In this document: positions 1-8,656 of the stretch, piece after piece | Position numbering within the stretch: the first letter of the stretch is position 1 | How the letters are laid out: every line of letters starts with the position of its first letter | Assembly (NCBI RefSeq): GCF_017573545.1 | Contig: NZ_JAGEOK010000021.1 | Coordinates: 1-64,000, forward strand | Source: Actinomadura nitritigenes | GTDB taxonomy: Bacteria; Actinomycetota; Actinomycetes; Streptosporangiales; Streptosporangiaceae | Reading direction: 5' to 3' | Length of the DNA: 64,000 nt | Made by a program: the position numbers and the translations under genes | The notes under the pieces: generated by a model | What the model was told of the DNA's origin: nothing | Databases searched by the model: none | Seen by the model: only the letters and a program-made list of their open reading frames with translations

Positions 1-1281
1 CGCGTGCGTTGTGGGGCGGCCGTCCGGTCTCGCGCCGGCGCCCTCGCCGGGGCGCTGCGCCCGGCGCTGGGCCTCGCGGGCGCGCTCGGCCACCCGCGCC
101 AGCTCCGCGACCCGCGCCTCGTCGCGGGTGAGGTTCTCGCCGCTCGCCGGATCGAAGATGTGGATCTTCGAGGTGTCGATCCACAGCTCCGCCTCGTCGC
201 CCGGCGCGATCCCGCTGGACGCGTCCAGCGCCACCACCGCCTGCGTGCGCAGCTGGTCGCTGTCCAGCTCGCGGGACAGGTCGCGGAGCTGCGCGGCGAG
301 GTCGGCCGGCGCCTCGTACGGGACGTAGGCGTACAGCTCGTTGCCGAGCCACTCGGTGACGTCGACGCGCGCGCTGACCGTGCTGCCGCGCGCCTTCTTC
401 TCGGCGCCGACCAGCGCGGCGTCCTCGAAGTGCTCGGGGCGGATGCCGACGAGCACGACGTCGCGGCCCTCCACCGCGGCGGCCTTGCGCGCGTCGCCGA
501 CCTCGAAGCGGCCGAGCGGGGTGTCGAGCGCCGTGCCGTCGACGGACGCGGGCAGGAAGTTCATCGACGGCGAGCCGATGAACCCGGCGACGAACAGGTT
601 GACCGGCTCCTCGTACAGCTCGCGCGGGCTGCCGACCTGCTGCAGGACGCCCTTGCGCAGCACCGCGACGCGGTCGCCGAGCGTCATCGCCTCCGTCTGG
701 TCGTGCGTGACGTACACGGTGGTGACGCCGAGCCGGCGCTGGAGCCGGGAGATCTCCGTGCGCATCTGCCCGCGCAGCTTGGCGTCCAGGTTCGACAGCG
801 GCTCGTCGAACAGGAACGCGTTCGCCTGCCGGATGATCGCGCGGCCCATCGCGACGCGCTGCCGCTGCCCGCCGGACAGGTTCGCCGGCTTGCGGTCCAG
901 ATGCTCGGTCAGCTCGAGCAGCTCGGCGGTCTCGCGGACGCGCCGGTCGACCTCCTCGCGCGGCACCTTCGCCAGCCGCAGCGGGAACGCGATGTTCTCG
1001 AACACCGTGAGGTGCGGGTACAGGGCGTAGTTCTGGAACACCATCGACAGGTTCCGCTGCCGCGGCGCGATCGTGTTGACGACCCGCTCGCCGATGCGCA
1101 TCTCACCGCCGGTGATGTCCTCCAGCCCGACGATCATCCGCAGCAGGGTGGACTTGCCGCAGCCGGACGGCCCGACCAGGATCATGAACTCGCCGTCCCG
1201 CACGTCCAGGGACACCTCGTTCACGGCCGGGAACCCGTCGCCGTACCGCTTGACGATGTTCTTCATGGTGATGGCGGCCAT
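1..1281 (-). CDS. sugC: Sugar ABC transporter ATP-binding protein (SugC/MsmK/UgpC type), 3' end beyond the window
   Basis: ATPase of a carbohydrate importer that powers uptake by the two permeases encoded just upstream. The translation starts MAAITMKNIVKRYGDG and shows Walker A (GPSGCGKST), Q-loop (VFQNYALYPH), signature LSGGQRQRV, Walker B with DEP (NAFLFDEPLSNLDA) and the switch His (VTHDQTEAM). About 190 further codons form the C-terminal OB/TOBE regulatory part typical of the MalK/UgpC subfamily. The frame is still open at position 1, so the C-terminus is missing; the 427 codons present already exceed the common 360-390. It starts 20 nt after the second permease, so it closes the operon binding protein - permease - permease - ATPase. 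The symbol rests on the resemblance of the binding protein to LpqY. One such ATPase may also serve other sugar importers; that is family knowledge, not visible here. Confidence 0.9.
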   Translation of the reverse strand, partial: MAAITMKNIVKRYGDGFPAVNEVSLDVRDGEFMILVGPSGCGKSTLLRMIVGLEDITGGEMRIGERVVNTIAPRQRNLSMVFQNYALYPHLTVFENIAFPLRLAKVPREEVDRRVRETAELLELTEHLDRKPANLSGGQRQRVAMGRAIIRQANAFLFDEPLSNLDAKLRGQMRTEISRLQRRLGVTTVYVTHDQTEAMTLGDRVAVLRKGVLQQVGSPRELYEEPVNLFVAGFIGSPSMNFLPASVDGTALDTPLGRFEVGDARKAAAVEGRDVVLVGIRPEHFEDAALVGAEKKARGSTVSARVDVTEWLGNELYAYVPYEAPADLAAQLRDLSRELDSDQLRTQAVVALDASSGIAPGDEAELWIDTSKIHIFDPASGENLTRDEARVAELARVAERAREAQRRAQRPGEGAGARPDGRPTTHA

Positions 1282-1301
1282 GCTTCAACCCCCTCGGGCC
1301 C

Positions 1302-2132
1302 TCAGCCCTTGACTGCGCCGGACGTCAGCCCGGCCACGATGCGGCGCTGGAACGCCAGGACGATGACGACGATCGGGACGGTCACCACGACCGCCGCCGC
1401 GCAGATGGCGGTCGTCGGCTGCTGGAACTCCGACGCGCCGGTGAAGAACGCGAGCGCGGCGGGCACGACCCGGGCCCGGTCCGACGACGTCAGCGAGATC
1501 CCGAAGACGAAGTCGTTCCAGCAGAAGAAGAAGGTGAGGATCGCGGCGGTGAACACGCCGGGCGCGGCCAGCGGGACGATCACCTTGCGGAACGCCTGCC
1601 AGGTCGTCGCGCCGTCCACCTGCGCGGCCTGCTCCATCTCCCACGGGATCTCGCGGAAGAACGCCGACAGCGTCCAGATCGCGAGAGGCAGGGCGAACGA
1701 GATGTACGGGATGATCAGCCCCGGCCAGGTGTCGTACAGGCCGACGTCGCGCCACAGGTCGAACAGCGGCCCGACCAGCGACACGACCGGGAACATCGCG
1801 ATCGCGAGGGCGAACGACAGGATCGCCTTCTTGCCGGGGAACTCCAGCCGGGCGATCGCGTACGCGACGAGCGTGGCGAACACGACGCCGATCACGGTCG
1901 CGATCAGCGAGATGCCGATCGAGTTGATCAGCGCGGCGGTGAACAGGTCGGTCTTGAAGACCGTCCGGTAGTTGTCCCAGGTCCAGTGGTGCGGCAGGAA
2001 GCCCTTCTGGTTGCCGATCTCGCCGGGCTGCTTGAACGACAGCATCACGATCCACAGGATCGGGAACACCGTCCACACGAGGATCAGCAGGGACGCGGCG
2101 GCCCACAGCCATTTGGAACGGGCGGTCTCCAT
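1302..2132 (-). CDS. sugB: Carbohydrate ABC transporter permease, MalG/SugB type
   Basis: Inner-membrane permease subunit of 276 aa. It begins METARSKWLW and has about six hydrophobic segments, the first near residues 9-30. The EAA loop that docks to the ATPase reads EMEQAAQVDGATTWQAFRKV, close to the family consensus EAAxxDGA. The ATG overlaps the stop of the preceding permease gene by one base (TGATG), which indicates translational coupling and fixes the start. Its length is normal for MalG-like permeases. With the LpqY-like binding protein it probably forms a trehalose/disaccharide importer; the substrate itself is inferred. Confidence 0.88.
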   Translation of the reverse strand: METARSKWLWAAASLLILVWTVFPILWIVMLSFKQPGEIGNQKGFLPHHWTWDNYRTVFKTDLFTAALINSIGISLIATVIGVVFATLVAYAIARLEFPGKKAILSFALAIAMFPVVSLVGPLFDLWRDVGLYDTWPGLIIPYISFALPLAIWTLSAFFREIPWEMEQAAQVDGATTWQAFRKVIVPLAAPGVFTAAILTFFFCWNDFVFGISLTSSDRARVVPAALAFFTGASEFQQPTTAICAAAVVVTVPIVVIVLAFQRRIVAGLTSGAVKG

Positions 2133-3085
2133 CACTTCTCGCCTCCCCCGCGCTCGCCGCGCGCCTGCGCCAGGTCGACGCGGAACCCCTTGATGAACAC
2201 GACCGCGATGAGGACCACCGACAGGAACAGCAGCACGCCGACCGCGTCGCCGAGCCCGATCGCGGTCCGGGTGATCGTCTGCCGGTAGGTGAGGAACGAC
2301 AGCGTCTCGGTCTTCTGCTGGCCGGACGTCATGACGAAGACGTTGTCGAAGATCCGCCACGCGTCGAGCGTGCGGAACAGCACCGCGACGAGGATCGCGG
2401 CCTTCATGTTGGGGATCGTCACCCGGCGCAGCCGCTGCCACGCCGTCGCGCCGTCCACGGTCGCGGCCTCGCCGAGGTCGCCCGGCACCTGCGCCAGCCC
2501 GGCGAGGAGCAGCAGCGACACGAACGGCGTCGTCTTCCAGATCTCCGACAGGACGATCACGGTCATCGAGGACCAGCGGCCGGAGAACCAGGCGTAGTCG
2601 CCGAGCCCGAACCAGGAGTTCACGAACCCCGACTGGAGGTCGAACGCGTACTTCCAGGCGAACGCGGAGATCACCGTGACGATCCCGTAGGGCAGCAGGA
2701 TCGCGGTGCGGACGGTCCGCCGCGCGAAGACCGCCCGGTGCATCACCATCGCGAGCGCGAACCCGATGACGAGCTCCACCGCGACGGTGACGAAGGTGAT
2801 GACGAAGGTGGTGAGGACGTCCTGCCAGAACAGCGGGTCGGACAGCGCCGTCCCGTAGTTGGCGAGGCCGACGAAGCGGCGGTCGTCCGGCGCGGTGATC
2901 CGGTAGCTGAACAGCGACAGGTACAGCGCGTTGACCAGCGGGTACGCGGTCACGACCAGCATGACGATCACGGCCGGGGCGGACAGGAGGAGGCCGAGCC
3001 GGCGTTCGGCGCGGCCGCGGTCGGAGATCTCCGCCGTGGGCGCCGCGGGTCTTCCGGCGGCGGGGGCGGTGTGCACTGCGGTCAT
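2132..3085 (-). CDS. sugA: Carbohydrate ABC transporter permease, MalF/SugA type
   Basis: Permease of 317 aa starting MTAVHTAPAAGRP. About 35 polar residues precede the first membrane span (LGLLLSAPAVIVMLVVTAY), followed by five more spans. The EAA motif is DLGEAATVDGATAWQRLRRV, in the expected place before the last two spans. It lies 11 nt downstream of the binding-protein gene and is coupled to sugB by a one-base overlap. The C-terminus is charged and glycine-rich (RGERGGGEK), which is normal for a cytoplasmic tail. The partner and substrate assignment follows from the LpqY-like binding protein of the same operon. Confidence 0.87.
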   Translation of the reverse strand: MTAVHTAPAAGRPAAPTAEISDRGRAERRLGLLLSAPAVIVMLVVTAYPLVNALYLSLFSYRITAPDDRRFVGLANYGTALSDPLFWQDVLTTFVITFVTVAVELVIGFALAMVMHRAVFARRTVRTAILLPYGIVTVISAFAWKYAFDLQSGFVNSWFGLGDYAWFSGRWSSMTVIVLSEIWKTTPFVSLLLLAGLAQVPGDLGEAATVDGATAWQRLRRVTIPNMKAAILVAVLFRTLDAWRIFDNVFVMTSGQQKTETLSFLTYRQTITRTAIGLGDAVGVLLFLSVVLIAVVFIKGFRVDLAQARGERGGGEK

Positions 3086-3096
3086 CGTCGGTCCCT

Positions 3097-4410
3097 TCAG
3101 AGCAGGCGCTGGTCGCGCAGGACCTGGTGGACGAACGTGGCGGACTCGCGCGGCGTCGAGTTCGGGTTCACCGACGCCGGCGGGTGCCAGCGGCTCTGGA
3201 TCGCGCCGGACACGTCGGTGTAGTACGGCGTGATCGGGCGCGGCGCCGCCGCGTTGATCGAGTCGCGGATCAGCCCCGCCATCGGGAACTGCTTCCGGAT
3301 CTCCGGATCGTCGTAGACGGCCGGGCGCGCCGCCGGGTTGCCCTCGGCGAGCATGTACTCCTTCTGGTGCTCGGTGGAGGTGATGCACGTGACCGCGTCC
3401 ACCGCGAGGGTGTCCTTGTGCTTGCCGTAGGCGCCGATCGCGACCTCGATGCCGCCGAACGGCGGCTTGGAGTCCTGGCCCGCCGTCACCTTCGGGTAGC
3501 GGGCCCAGCCGATGTCGGACGGGACCGCCTTGCCGATGACGCCGGCCTTGGCGTCGCTGGCGTCGGCGGCCCAGATGTAGGGCCAGTTGACCATGAAGCC
3601 GCCGCGCGCGCCGTTGAACAGGGCGCGGGACTGCTCCTCGATGTCGGTGGAGAGCGTCGGGCTGGCGGCCCTGGAGTTCGCCAGCCGGCGGATGATCGCC
3701 GCCGCGGCCCGCCCGGCCGGGGAGTCGATGTCGATCCGCGCGTTGTCGCCCTTCTGCGCCTCGCTGACCACCTGCCCGCCGGCGGACGCGACGAGGGCGT
3801 TGATCCACACCATGTAGCCCTCGTACTTGTTGGCCTGCACGCCGACCGTGGTGCCGGTGCGCAGCGCCGCGTCGATCATCTTGTCCCAGGTGAAGTCGGG
3901 CGCGTTCGGATCGACGCCGGCCTTCTTCACGGCGGACTTGCGGTACCAGAGCAGCTGCGTGTTCGCCCAGAACGGCGCGGCGTACAGCTTCCCGTCCCAG
4001 GTGGAGCTCTGCACCGCCACCGGGAACACGCCCTGCGTGAACCGGGCCGCCTGGCTCGCCGGGAACGGCCGCAGGAAGCCGGCGTTCGCGGCCTCCGCGA
4101 CGAACACCGGGTCCAGGCTCATCAGGTCGAGCCCGCTGTCCTTGGCGGCCAGCCGCCGGACGAGCTGCTCGCGCTGCTGCGTGGCGTCGTCCGGCATCAG
4201 CGAGGTCTTGATCCTGTACTTGCCGCCGGACGCCTTGGAGCAGGCGGCGGCGAGCTTGACCTGCCCGCCGTTGTCGGGGTTGATGTACCAGTTCAGGGTG
4301 GGTGTTCCGCCGCCTCCGCAGGCGGCGAGGCAGCTCGCCGGCAGCGCCAGCGCGACCGCGGCTCTCAGTGCGGTACCGGTTCTGCGTGCTCGTCCGACTC
4401 CCTCGACCAT
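3097..4410 (-). CDS. lpqY: LpqY-like extracellular solute-binding lipoprotein (trehalose/disaccharide)
   Basis: Binding protein of 437 aa anchored on the outer face of the membrane. The start MVEGVGRARR is preceded by GGGAGG. A signal peptide ends in the lipobox LAAC, with the lipidated Cys at about residue 31. The mature part resembles mycobacterial LpqY as I recall it, in segments such as LNWYINPDNGG, LDLMSLDPVFVAEAANAG, YAAPFWANTQLLWYR and NALVASAGG. That supports trehalose or a related disaccharide as ligand, but binding residues were not checked individually. It is the first gene of the four-gene importer operon and is divergent from the ammonium transporter. An in-frame ATG lies upstream (MDAFRRSARTWW) but would place 19 extra residues before the signal peptide, so I prefer the shorter start. 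Confidence 0.85.
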   Translation of the reverse strand: MVEGVGRARRTGTALRAAVALALPASCLAACGGGGTPTLNWYINPDNGGQVKLAAACSKASGGKYRIKTSLMPDDATQQREQLVRRLAAKDSGLDLMSLDPVFVAEAANAGFLRPFPASQAARFTQGVFPVAVQSSTWDGKLYAAPFWANTQLLWYRKSAVKKAGVDPNAPDFTWDKMIDAALRTGTTVGVQANKYEGYMVWINALVASAGGQVVSEAQKGDNARIDIDSPAGRAAAAIIRRLANSRAASPTLSTDIEEQSRALFNGARGGFMVNWPYIWAADASDAKAGVIGKAVPSDIGWARYPKVTAGQDSKPPFGGIEVAIGAYGKHKDTLAVDAVTCITSTEHQKEYMLAEGNPAARPAVYDDPEIRKQFPMAGLIRDSINAAAPRPITPYYTDVSGAIQSRWHPPASVNPNSTPRESATFVHQVLRDQRLL

Positions 4411-4646
4411 CGGGCCTCCCGAAGCCACCCACCATGTGCGGGCGCTTCGCCGGAACGCATCCATGGCGGGTCCGATTTCATGAGAACACCGGAATGCGTA
4501 ACTGTCGAGATGCGAAGAGTGAGGTGGTGAGCGGAACGCAACGCACCGGCAACACGAAACACAGCCGAAACAAAGCGGCATAAGACGCGAAACGGACGCG
4601 GGTGATTCTCGATGGCGGACACCGGATCCGCGAAGGGGGAGACGCC

Positions 4647-5960
4647 GTGCCCAGAGGAACCGATGCGGGCGACACCGCGTGGCTGCTCGCCAGCACCGCG
4701 CTCGTCCTGCTGATGACGCCGGGACTCGCGCTGTTCTACGGCGGGATGGTCCGCGCCAAGAGCACCCTCAACATGATCATGATGAGCCTGGTCTCGGTCG
4801 CGCTGGTGACCGTCTCCTGGCTCGTCGCCGGCTACAGCCTCGCGTTCGGCCACGATCTCGGCGGCCTCGGGCTGCTCGGCGGATTCGAGCACGTGGGCCT
4901 TAAAGGCATCACCCCGACGACACCCCATGGTCACGTCCCGGCGCTGCTGTTCGTCACCTTCCAGCTCACCTTCGCGATCCTCACCACCGCGCTCATCAGC
5001 GGCGCCATCGCCGACCGCGCCAAGTTCTCCGCCTGGATGGTGTTCGTCCCGGTCTGGGCCCTCGCCGTCTACGCGCCGATCGCCCACTGGGTGTGGGGCG
5101 GCGGCTGGATCTCCCACCTCGGCGCCCTCGACTACGCGGGCGGCCTCGTCGTCGAGATCGCCTCCGGCGCGTCCGGGCTCGCGATGGCGCTCGTCCTCGG
5201 CCCTCGCATCGGGTTCCGCAAGGAGGCGATGCGGCCGCACAACCTGCCGATGGTGCTGCTCGGCGTCGGGCTGCTCTGGTTCGGCTGGTTCGGCTTCAAC
5301 GCCGGGTCCGCGCTCGCCGCGAACGGGACCGCCGCCGCCGTCTTCCTCAACACCCTCGTCGCCGGCTGCACCGGCCTGCTCGGCTGGCTGCTCGTCGAGC
5401 AGCGCCGCGACGGCCGCCCCACCACGTTCGGCGCCGCGTCCGGCGTCGTCGCCGGGCTCGTCGCGATCACCCCGTCCTGCGGGTCGGTGAACGTGCTCGG
5501 CGCGCTCGCCGTCGGGCTCGTCGCGGGCGTCGTCTGCTCCTACGCGGTCGGCTGGAAGCACCGGCTCGGCTACGACGACTCCCTCGACGTCGTCGGCGTC
5601 CACCTCGTCGGAGGCGTCATCGGGACGCTGCTGATCGGGCTGCTCGCCGTGCGCTCGATGACCGGCGGCGCGGCCGGGCTGATCGCCGGCGGCAGCGGCG
5701 TCCAGCTCGGCAAGCAGGCCATCGCGGTCCCGGTCGTCGGGCTGTTCGCGTTCACCGTCACGTTCGCGGTCGGGAAGCTGATCGACAAGGTGATGGGGTT
5801 CCGGGTGTCCGCCGAGGACGAGACCAGCGGCGTCGACCTCGCCCTGCACGCCGAGACCGCCTACGAGCACGGCGTCAACGGCCACGCCAACCCGCTCGGC
5901 AAGGTCGCCGCCCACCCCTCCCCGCTCGGCCTCGCCAAGCAGCAGGAGCAGGGCGCCTGA
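4647..5960 (+). CDS. amt: Ammonium transporter (Amt family) with Glu in the first twin-His position
   Basis: Amt/MEP channel of 437 aa, almost entirely membrane-spanning, starting at a GTG preceded by AGGGGGA with six bases of spacing; the open frame extends upstream to a GTG at 4602 without a good ribosome site. Family motifs are visible: MTPGLALFYGGMVRAKS in the first part, WFGFNAGSALAANGTA, and GVHLVGGVIGT carrying the second pore histidine (about H319). The residue equivalent to the first pore histidine is glutamate (GGLVVEIASG, about E170 versus VVHINAG in E. coli AmtB). I recall this exchange as known in some yeast Mep proteins. No glnK follows, unlike the usual glnK-amtB pairing. The ~100-residue region after the last span is polar and His/Ala-rich. 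Confidence 0.92.
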   Translation: MPRGTDAGDTAWLLASTALVLLMTPGLALFYGGMVRAKSTLNMIMMSLVSVALVTVSWLVAGYSLAFGHDLGGLGLLGGFEHVGLKGITPTTPHGHVPALLFVTFQLTFAILTTALISGAIADRAKFSAWMVFVPVWALAVYAPIAHWVWGGGWISHLGALDYAGGLVVEIASGASGLAMALVLGPRIGFRKEAMRPHNLPMVLLGVGLLWFGWFGFNAGSALAANGTAAAVFLNTLVAGCTGLLGWLLVEQRRDGRPTTFGAASGVVAGLVAITPSCGSVNVLGALAVGLVAGVVCSYAVGWKHRLGYDDSLDVVGVHLVGGVIGTLLIGLLAVRSMTGGAAGLIAGGSGVQLGKQAIAVPVVGLFAFTVTFAVGKLIDKVMGFRVSAEDETSGVDLALHAETAYEHGVNGHANPLGKVAAHPSPLGLAKQQEQGA

Positions 5961-5993
5961 GCCGCCCCGCCCCGGACAGCGCGCAACGGCGAA

Positions 5994-6047
5994 GAAGGCG
6001 CGGAAGGCTCGCGGACCCCGACCGACCCGCGATCCTCCCGCGCCTTC
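5994..6047. terminator. Stem-loop between convergent genes, likely bidirectional terminator
   Basis: A ten-base perfect stem (GAAGGCGCGG at 5994-6003 with CCGCGCCTTC at 6038-6047) encloses a second six-base stem (TCGCGG 6009-6014 with CCGCGA 6027-6032). It sits between the 3' ends of the ammonium transporter and the repeat lipoprotein. There is no strong T run, as is common in high-GC actinomycetes, so the terminator role is inferred from position and structure. Confidence 0.55.
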
Positions 6048-6071
6048 GCCCATGGGGACGGCGCCAGGGGC

Positions 6072-7073
6072 TCAGTAACCGCCGCCCGTCCCGTAACCGG
6101 AGCCGCCGCCGGACCCGGTGCCCGAGCCGCCGCCCGCGCCGCCGGAGCCCGCGCCGGTCATGATCTTCGCGCCGCTCGGCCGGGTCAGCCACCACACCCC
6201 GCCGACGCCCTGGCCCTTGGTGTCACCCGGCCGCTTGTCCTTCTCGTAGAAGTACATCGGCCAGCCGTTGACGGTGAGCTGGCACTTGCCGTCGTCCTTG
6301 CGCTCGATGAAGTTGACGACCTTCCGGCTGACGCCTTCGAGCTTGAGGTGCTTCCAGCCGTTGAACACCGCCGGCGGCCACGCCTTCTTGCACGCGCCGA
6401 AGCACGTGGAGTTCGGCGGCTTGCTGGTGTCCTTGTCGTAGCGGTACAGCGTGCGACCGTTCCCGTCGGTCAGGATCATCCCGAACTTCGGGTCGTTCTT
6501 CGCCCTGACGACCGTCCAGCCCTTCCACCTGTTCGCGGTCTTGGCCGCCGCGAGCGCCTTCTTGCCGGTCGGCGCCGCCGCGTACCACTTCTTCCCGACG
6601 CCCTGCCCGCGCACGTCGCCCGGGCTCTGGTCCTTCACGTAGCGGTACAGCGGCCAGCCTCCGAGGGTGACCTGCCACTTGCCGTCCGGCCGCCGCACCT
6701 TCCCGACCAGCGCCGCCTCGACGCCCTTGACCTGCGTGGCGGCGCCGTTCGCCCACACCGGCGGCCACGCCTTCGCGCACGCGCCCGCGCAGGTCGACGC
6801 GGGCGGCTTCGCCGTGTCGTCGTCGAACCGGTACAGCGTCCTGCCCTGGCCGTCCGTCACCACCTTGCCGAGCCTGGTGACGCTCGCGACCTCCAGCGTC
6901 GTCGGCGCGGCGGACGGCGACGGCGACGCCGGCGGGTCCGCCTGGGCCCTGCTCCCGGCGGCGGCGTTCCGCTGCCCCTTCCCGTTCCCGCTCTCCTGCC
7001 CGCACGCCGACAGCACCATCCCGGACGCGATGAGGGCGGCCGCGGCGGGGAACGCCCAACGTGGGAAATGCAT
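6072..7073 (-). CDS. Lipoprotein with two 'secreted repeat' (Lipoprotein_15-like) domains
   Basis: Surface lipoprotein of 333 aa. The start is preceded by GGAGG seven bases away. The signal peptide ends in the lipobox LSAC (Cys about 24), followed by a Pro/Ser/Ala linker. Two related modules follow, each with LxxDxxGRTLYRFD/YDKDT, a CxGACxKAWPP motif and a WPLYRYVKD or WPMYFYEKD segment followed by PGDxxGQGV. This matches the actinobacterial 'secreted repeat of unknown function' family (SCO0930-like). The C-terminal tail of about 25 residues is almost only Gly, Ser, Thr and Tyr and ends GGGY. Biochemical function is unknown; the paired cysteines of the CxxxC motif could bind a cofactor or form a disulfide, but that is speculation. 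Confidence 0.8.
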   Translation of the reverse strand: MHFPRWAFPAAAALIASGMVLSACGQESGNGKGQRNAAAGSRAQADPPASPSPSAAPTTLEVASVTRLGKVVTDGQGRTLYRFDDDTAKPPASTCAGACAKAWPPVWANGAATQVKGVEAALVGKVRRPDGKWQVTLGGWPLYRYVKDQSPGDVRGQGVGKKWYAAAPTGKKALAAAKTANRWKGWTVVRAKNDPKFGMILTDGNGRTLYRYDKDTSKPPNSTCFGACKKAWPPAVFNGWKHLKLEGVSRKVVNFIERKDDGKCQLTVNGWPMYFYEKDKRPGDTKGQGVGGVWWLTRPSGAKIMTGAGSGGAGGGSGTGSGGGSGYGTGGGY

Positions 7074-7248
7074 CTCGTGTCCTCCATGTGTTGTGGGCCC
7101 CGGCTCGGTCCGGGCGCCGCACGCCGATCGAGGAGGCGGCCGCACCGCTCGTCCTGATCGAGGAGCAGTACGGTGAACGGCGCGGAACGGGTTCAACCTC
7201 GGACACGTCCCAGGAAAAGCCCACGAACACCGCGATCGAGGTATGCAG

Positions 7249-8232
7249 GTGCCGACCCCCGACCGTCCGAGCCGCCCGTCCCCCGACACGGCCGGCCTCT
7301 TCGCCAAGCCGCCGCCGCCCGAGCCCGACCCGCCGGCCGGTCCGGCCTGGCTCGTCTTCCCGGCGCGGGTGGTCGCGCTGATCGTCGTCGTGCCGTTCCG
7401 GCTCCTGTACGACCTGCTCAGGGTGATCGGGCGCGGCGTCGCGGCGTGCTGGCGGTTCCTGATCCGCGTCCCGGTGGCGATCGCCGTCGCGCTGTACCGG
7501 TGGGTGCTGCGGCCGCTCGGCCTCGTCCTGTGGTGGCCGCTGCGCATGCTCGGCCTCGGCATCGCTGCCGCCGCACGCTGGCTCTACCGGTACGTTCTGA
7601 CGCCGATCGGGCACTTCCTCGACCTGGTCCTGCTCGGGCCCCTCCGCGCCCTCGGGCGGGGCCTCGCCTGGCTCGGCAGGTGGATCGGGCGCGGGCTCGC
7701 GTGGCTATTCCGGGGCGTCGGATGGCTCCTCACCGTGCTCATCGTCCTGCCCCTCGGCCTGCTCTGGCGGTACCTGCTGCTGCCGCCGCTGCTCGGGCTC
7801 GCCTGGGTCGCGCGCTGGATCGGGCGCGGCCTCGCCGCCGCATGGCGGGCCTTCGCCACCGCCGCCGTATGGGCATGGCGGCAGACCGGGCGCTGTCTCG
7901 GGTGGCTGCTGCGCGTCCTCGTCGTCATTCCGGCGCGCGCGCTGTGGCGGTACGTGCTGGCGCCTATCGGCGCAGGCATCGCCGGGACGTGGCAGCTCTC
8001 CGCCCGCGTCCTGTTGTGGCTGTGGCGCACCCTGGTGGTCGCGCCCGTCCGCGTGCTGGTGGTGATCCCGCTCCGCTGGTTCGGGACGAACGTGCTGGCC
8101 CCCGCCGGGCGCGGGATCGCCGCGGCGTGGCGTGTCACCGTCCGCGACCCGCTGCGGGCCGTCCGCCGGACGCTGCGCGAGGCGGGCCGCGACGTCCGCA
8201 GGACGCTGCGCCGCACGTTCCTCGGCCGCTGA
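7249..8232 (+). CDS. Trp/Arg-rich repetitive membrane-associated protein of unknown function
   Basis: Unrecognised protein of about 327 aa. After a Pro-rich N-terminus of about 35 residues the rest alternates hydrophobic stretches with Arg/Trp-rich turns and has very few acidic residues. A degenerate internal repeat recurs: LYRYVLTPIGH, LWRYLLLPPL, LWRYVLAPIGAG and FGTNVLAPAGRG, often followed by GRGLA or GRGIA. The segments are too arginine-rich for standard transmembrane helices and look like amphipathic re-entrant or peripheral helices. The C-terminus is strongly basic (RRTLREAGRDVRRTLRRTF). I chose the GTG at 7249 because GAGGT lies six bases upstream; the ATG at 7243 would have no spacing. 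It is divergent from the repeat lipoprotein and 23 nt upstream of a small lipoprotein gene, so the two may be cotranscribed. Confidence 0.7.
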   Translation: MPTPDRPSRPSPDTAGLFAKPPPPEPDPPAGPAWLVFPARVVALIVVVPFRLLYDLLRVIGRGVAACWRFLIRVPVAIAVALYRWVLRPLGLVLWWPLRMLGLGIAAAARWLYRYVLTPIGHFLDLVLLGPLRALGRGLAWLGRWIGRGLAWLFRGVGWLLTVLIVLPLGLLWRYLLLPPLLGLAWVARWIGRGLAAAWRAFATAAVWAWRQTGRCLGWLLRVLVVIPARALWRYVLAPIGAGIAGTWQLSARVLLWLWRTLVVAPVRVLVVIPLRWFGTNVLAPAGRGIAAAWRVTVRDPLRAVRRTLREAGRDVRRTLRRTFLGR

Positions 8233-8255
8233 CAGCAGAAGAGAGAGCGGGAGCC

Positions 8256-8597
8256 ATGAAGAAGCACACCACCACCGCCGCACTGCTCCTCGCGGCGGCG
8301 GCCCTCCTGACCGGCTGCGGCGACGCCGGAAGGACGCACCCCGCGCGGACCGGCAGCGTCATCATGCCGAAGGAGGTGGGCAAGCGGGGCGATGCCGCCG
8401 AGGACGACCTCCACCGCCTCGGGTTCGCCGACGACCGGATCAAGCTCCGTCCCGAGATGCACGTGTTCGTCGGCATGCCCTCCCATTGGGTGGTGGACGA
8501 GCAGTCGGTCAAGGCGGGCGCGCGGGTGGACCTCCGCGCGAAGATCGTGCTGACCGTGCACAGGATGAACCACCCCTGGCGGCATCACGACTACTGA
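8256..8597 (+). CDS. Small lipoprotein, PASTA-like fold possible
   Basis: Lipoprotein of 113 aa. MKKHTTTAALLL begins a signal peptide ending in the lipobox LTGC (Cys about 21). The mature part contains VIMPKEVGKRGDAAEDDLHRLGF, the 'MP-vG-aeddL-GF' pattern seen in PASTA-type domains, and ends with basic/His residues (WRHHDY). A good AGAGCGGGAG site precedes the ATG. It follows the Trp/Arg-rich protein by 23 nt and precedes pyrD by 59 nt. PASTA-like modules in secreted proteins often bind cell wall components; with only one module the assignment is tentative. Confidence 0.72.
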   Translation: MKKHTTTAALLLAAAALLTGCGDAGRTHPARTGSVIMPKEVGKRGDAAEDDLHRLGFADDRIKLRPEMHVFVGMPSHWVVDEQSVKAGARVDLRAKIVLTVHRMNHPWRHHDY

Positions 8598-8656
8598 CGG
8601 GCGCGCACCGCCCCGGGCGGGCGGGGCGGCACCGCCGGGCTGCGATACTGGCGGCG

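Noticed and set aside
4..1971. Long plus-strand open frame (655 codons) over the sugar transporter genes
   Set aside because: It is the antisense frame of the ATPase and permease genes; composition is Arg/Leu/Asp-rich, without domains, and GC3 fits the minus-strand genes.
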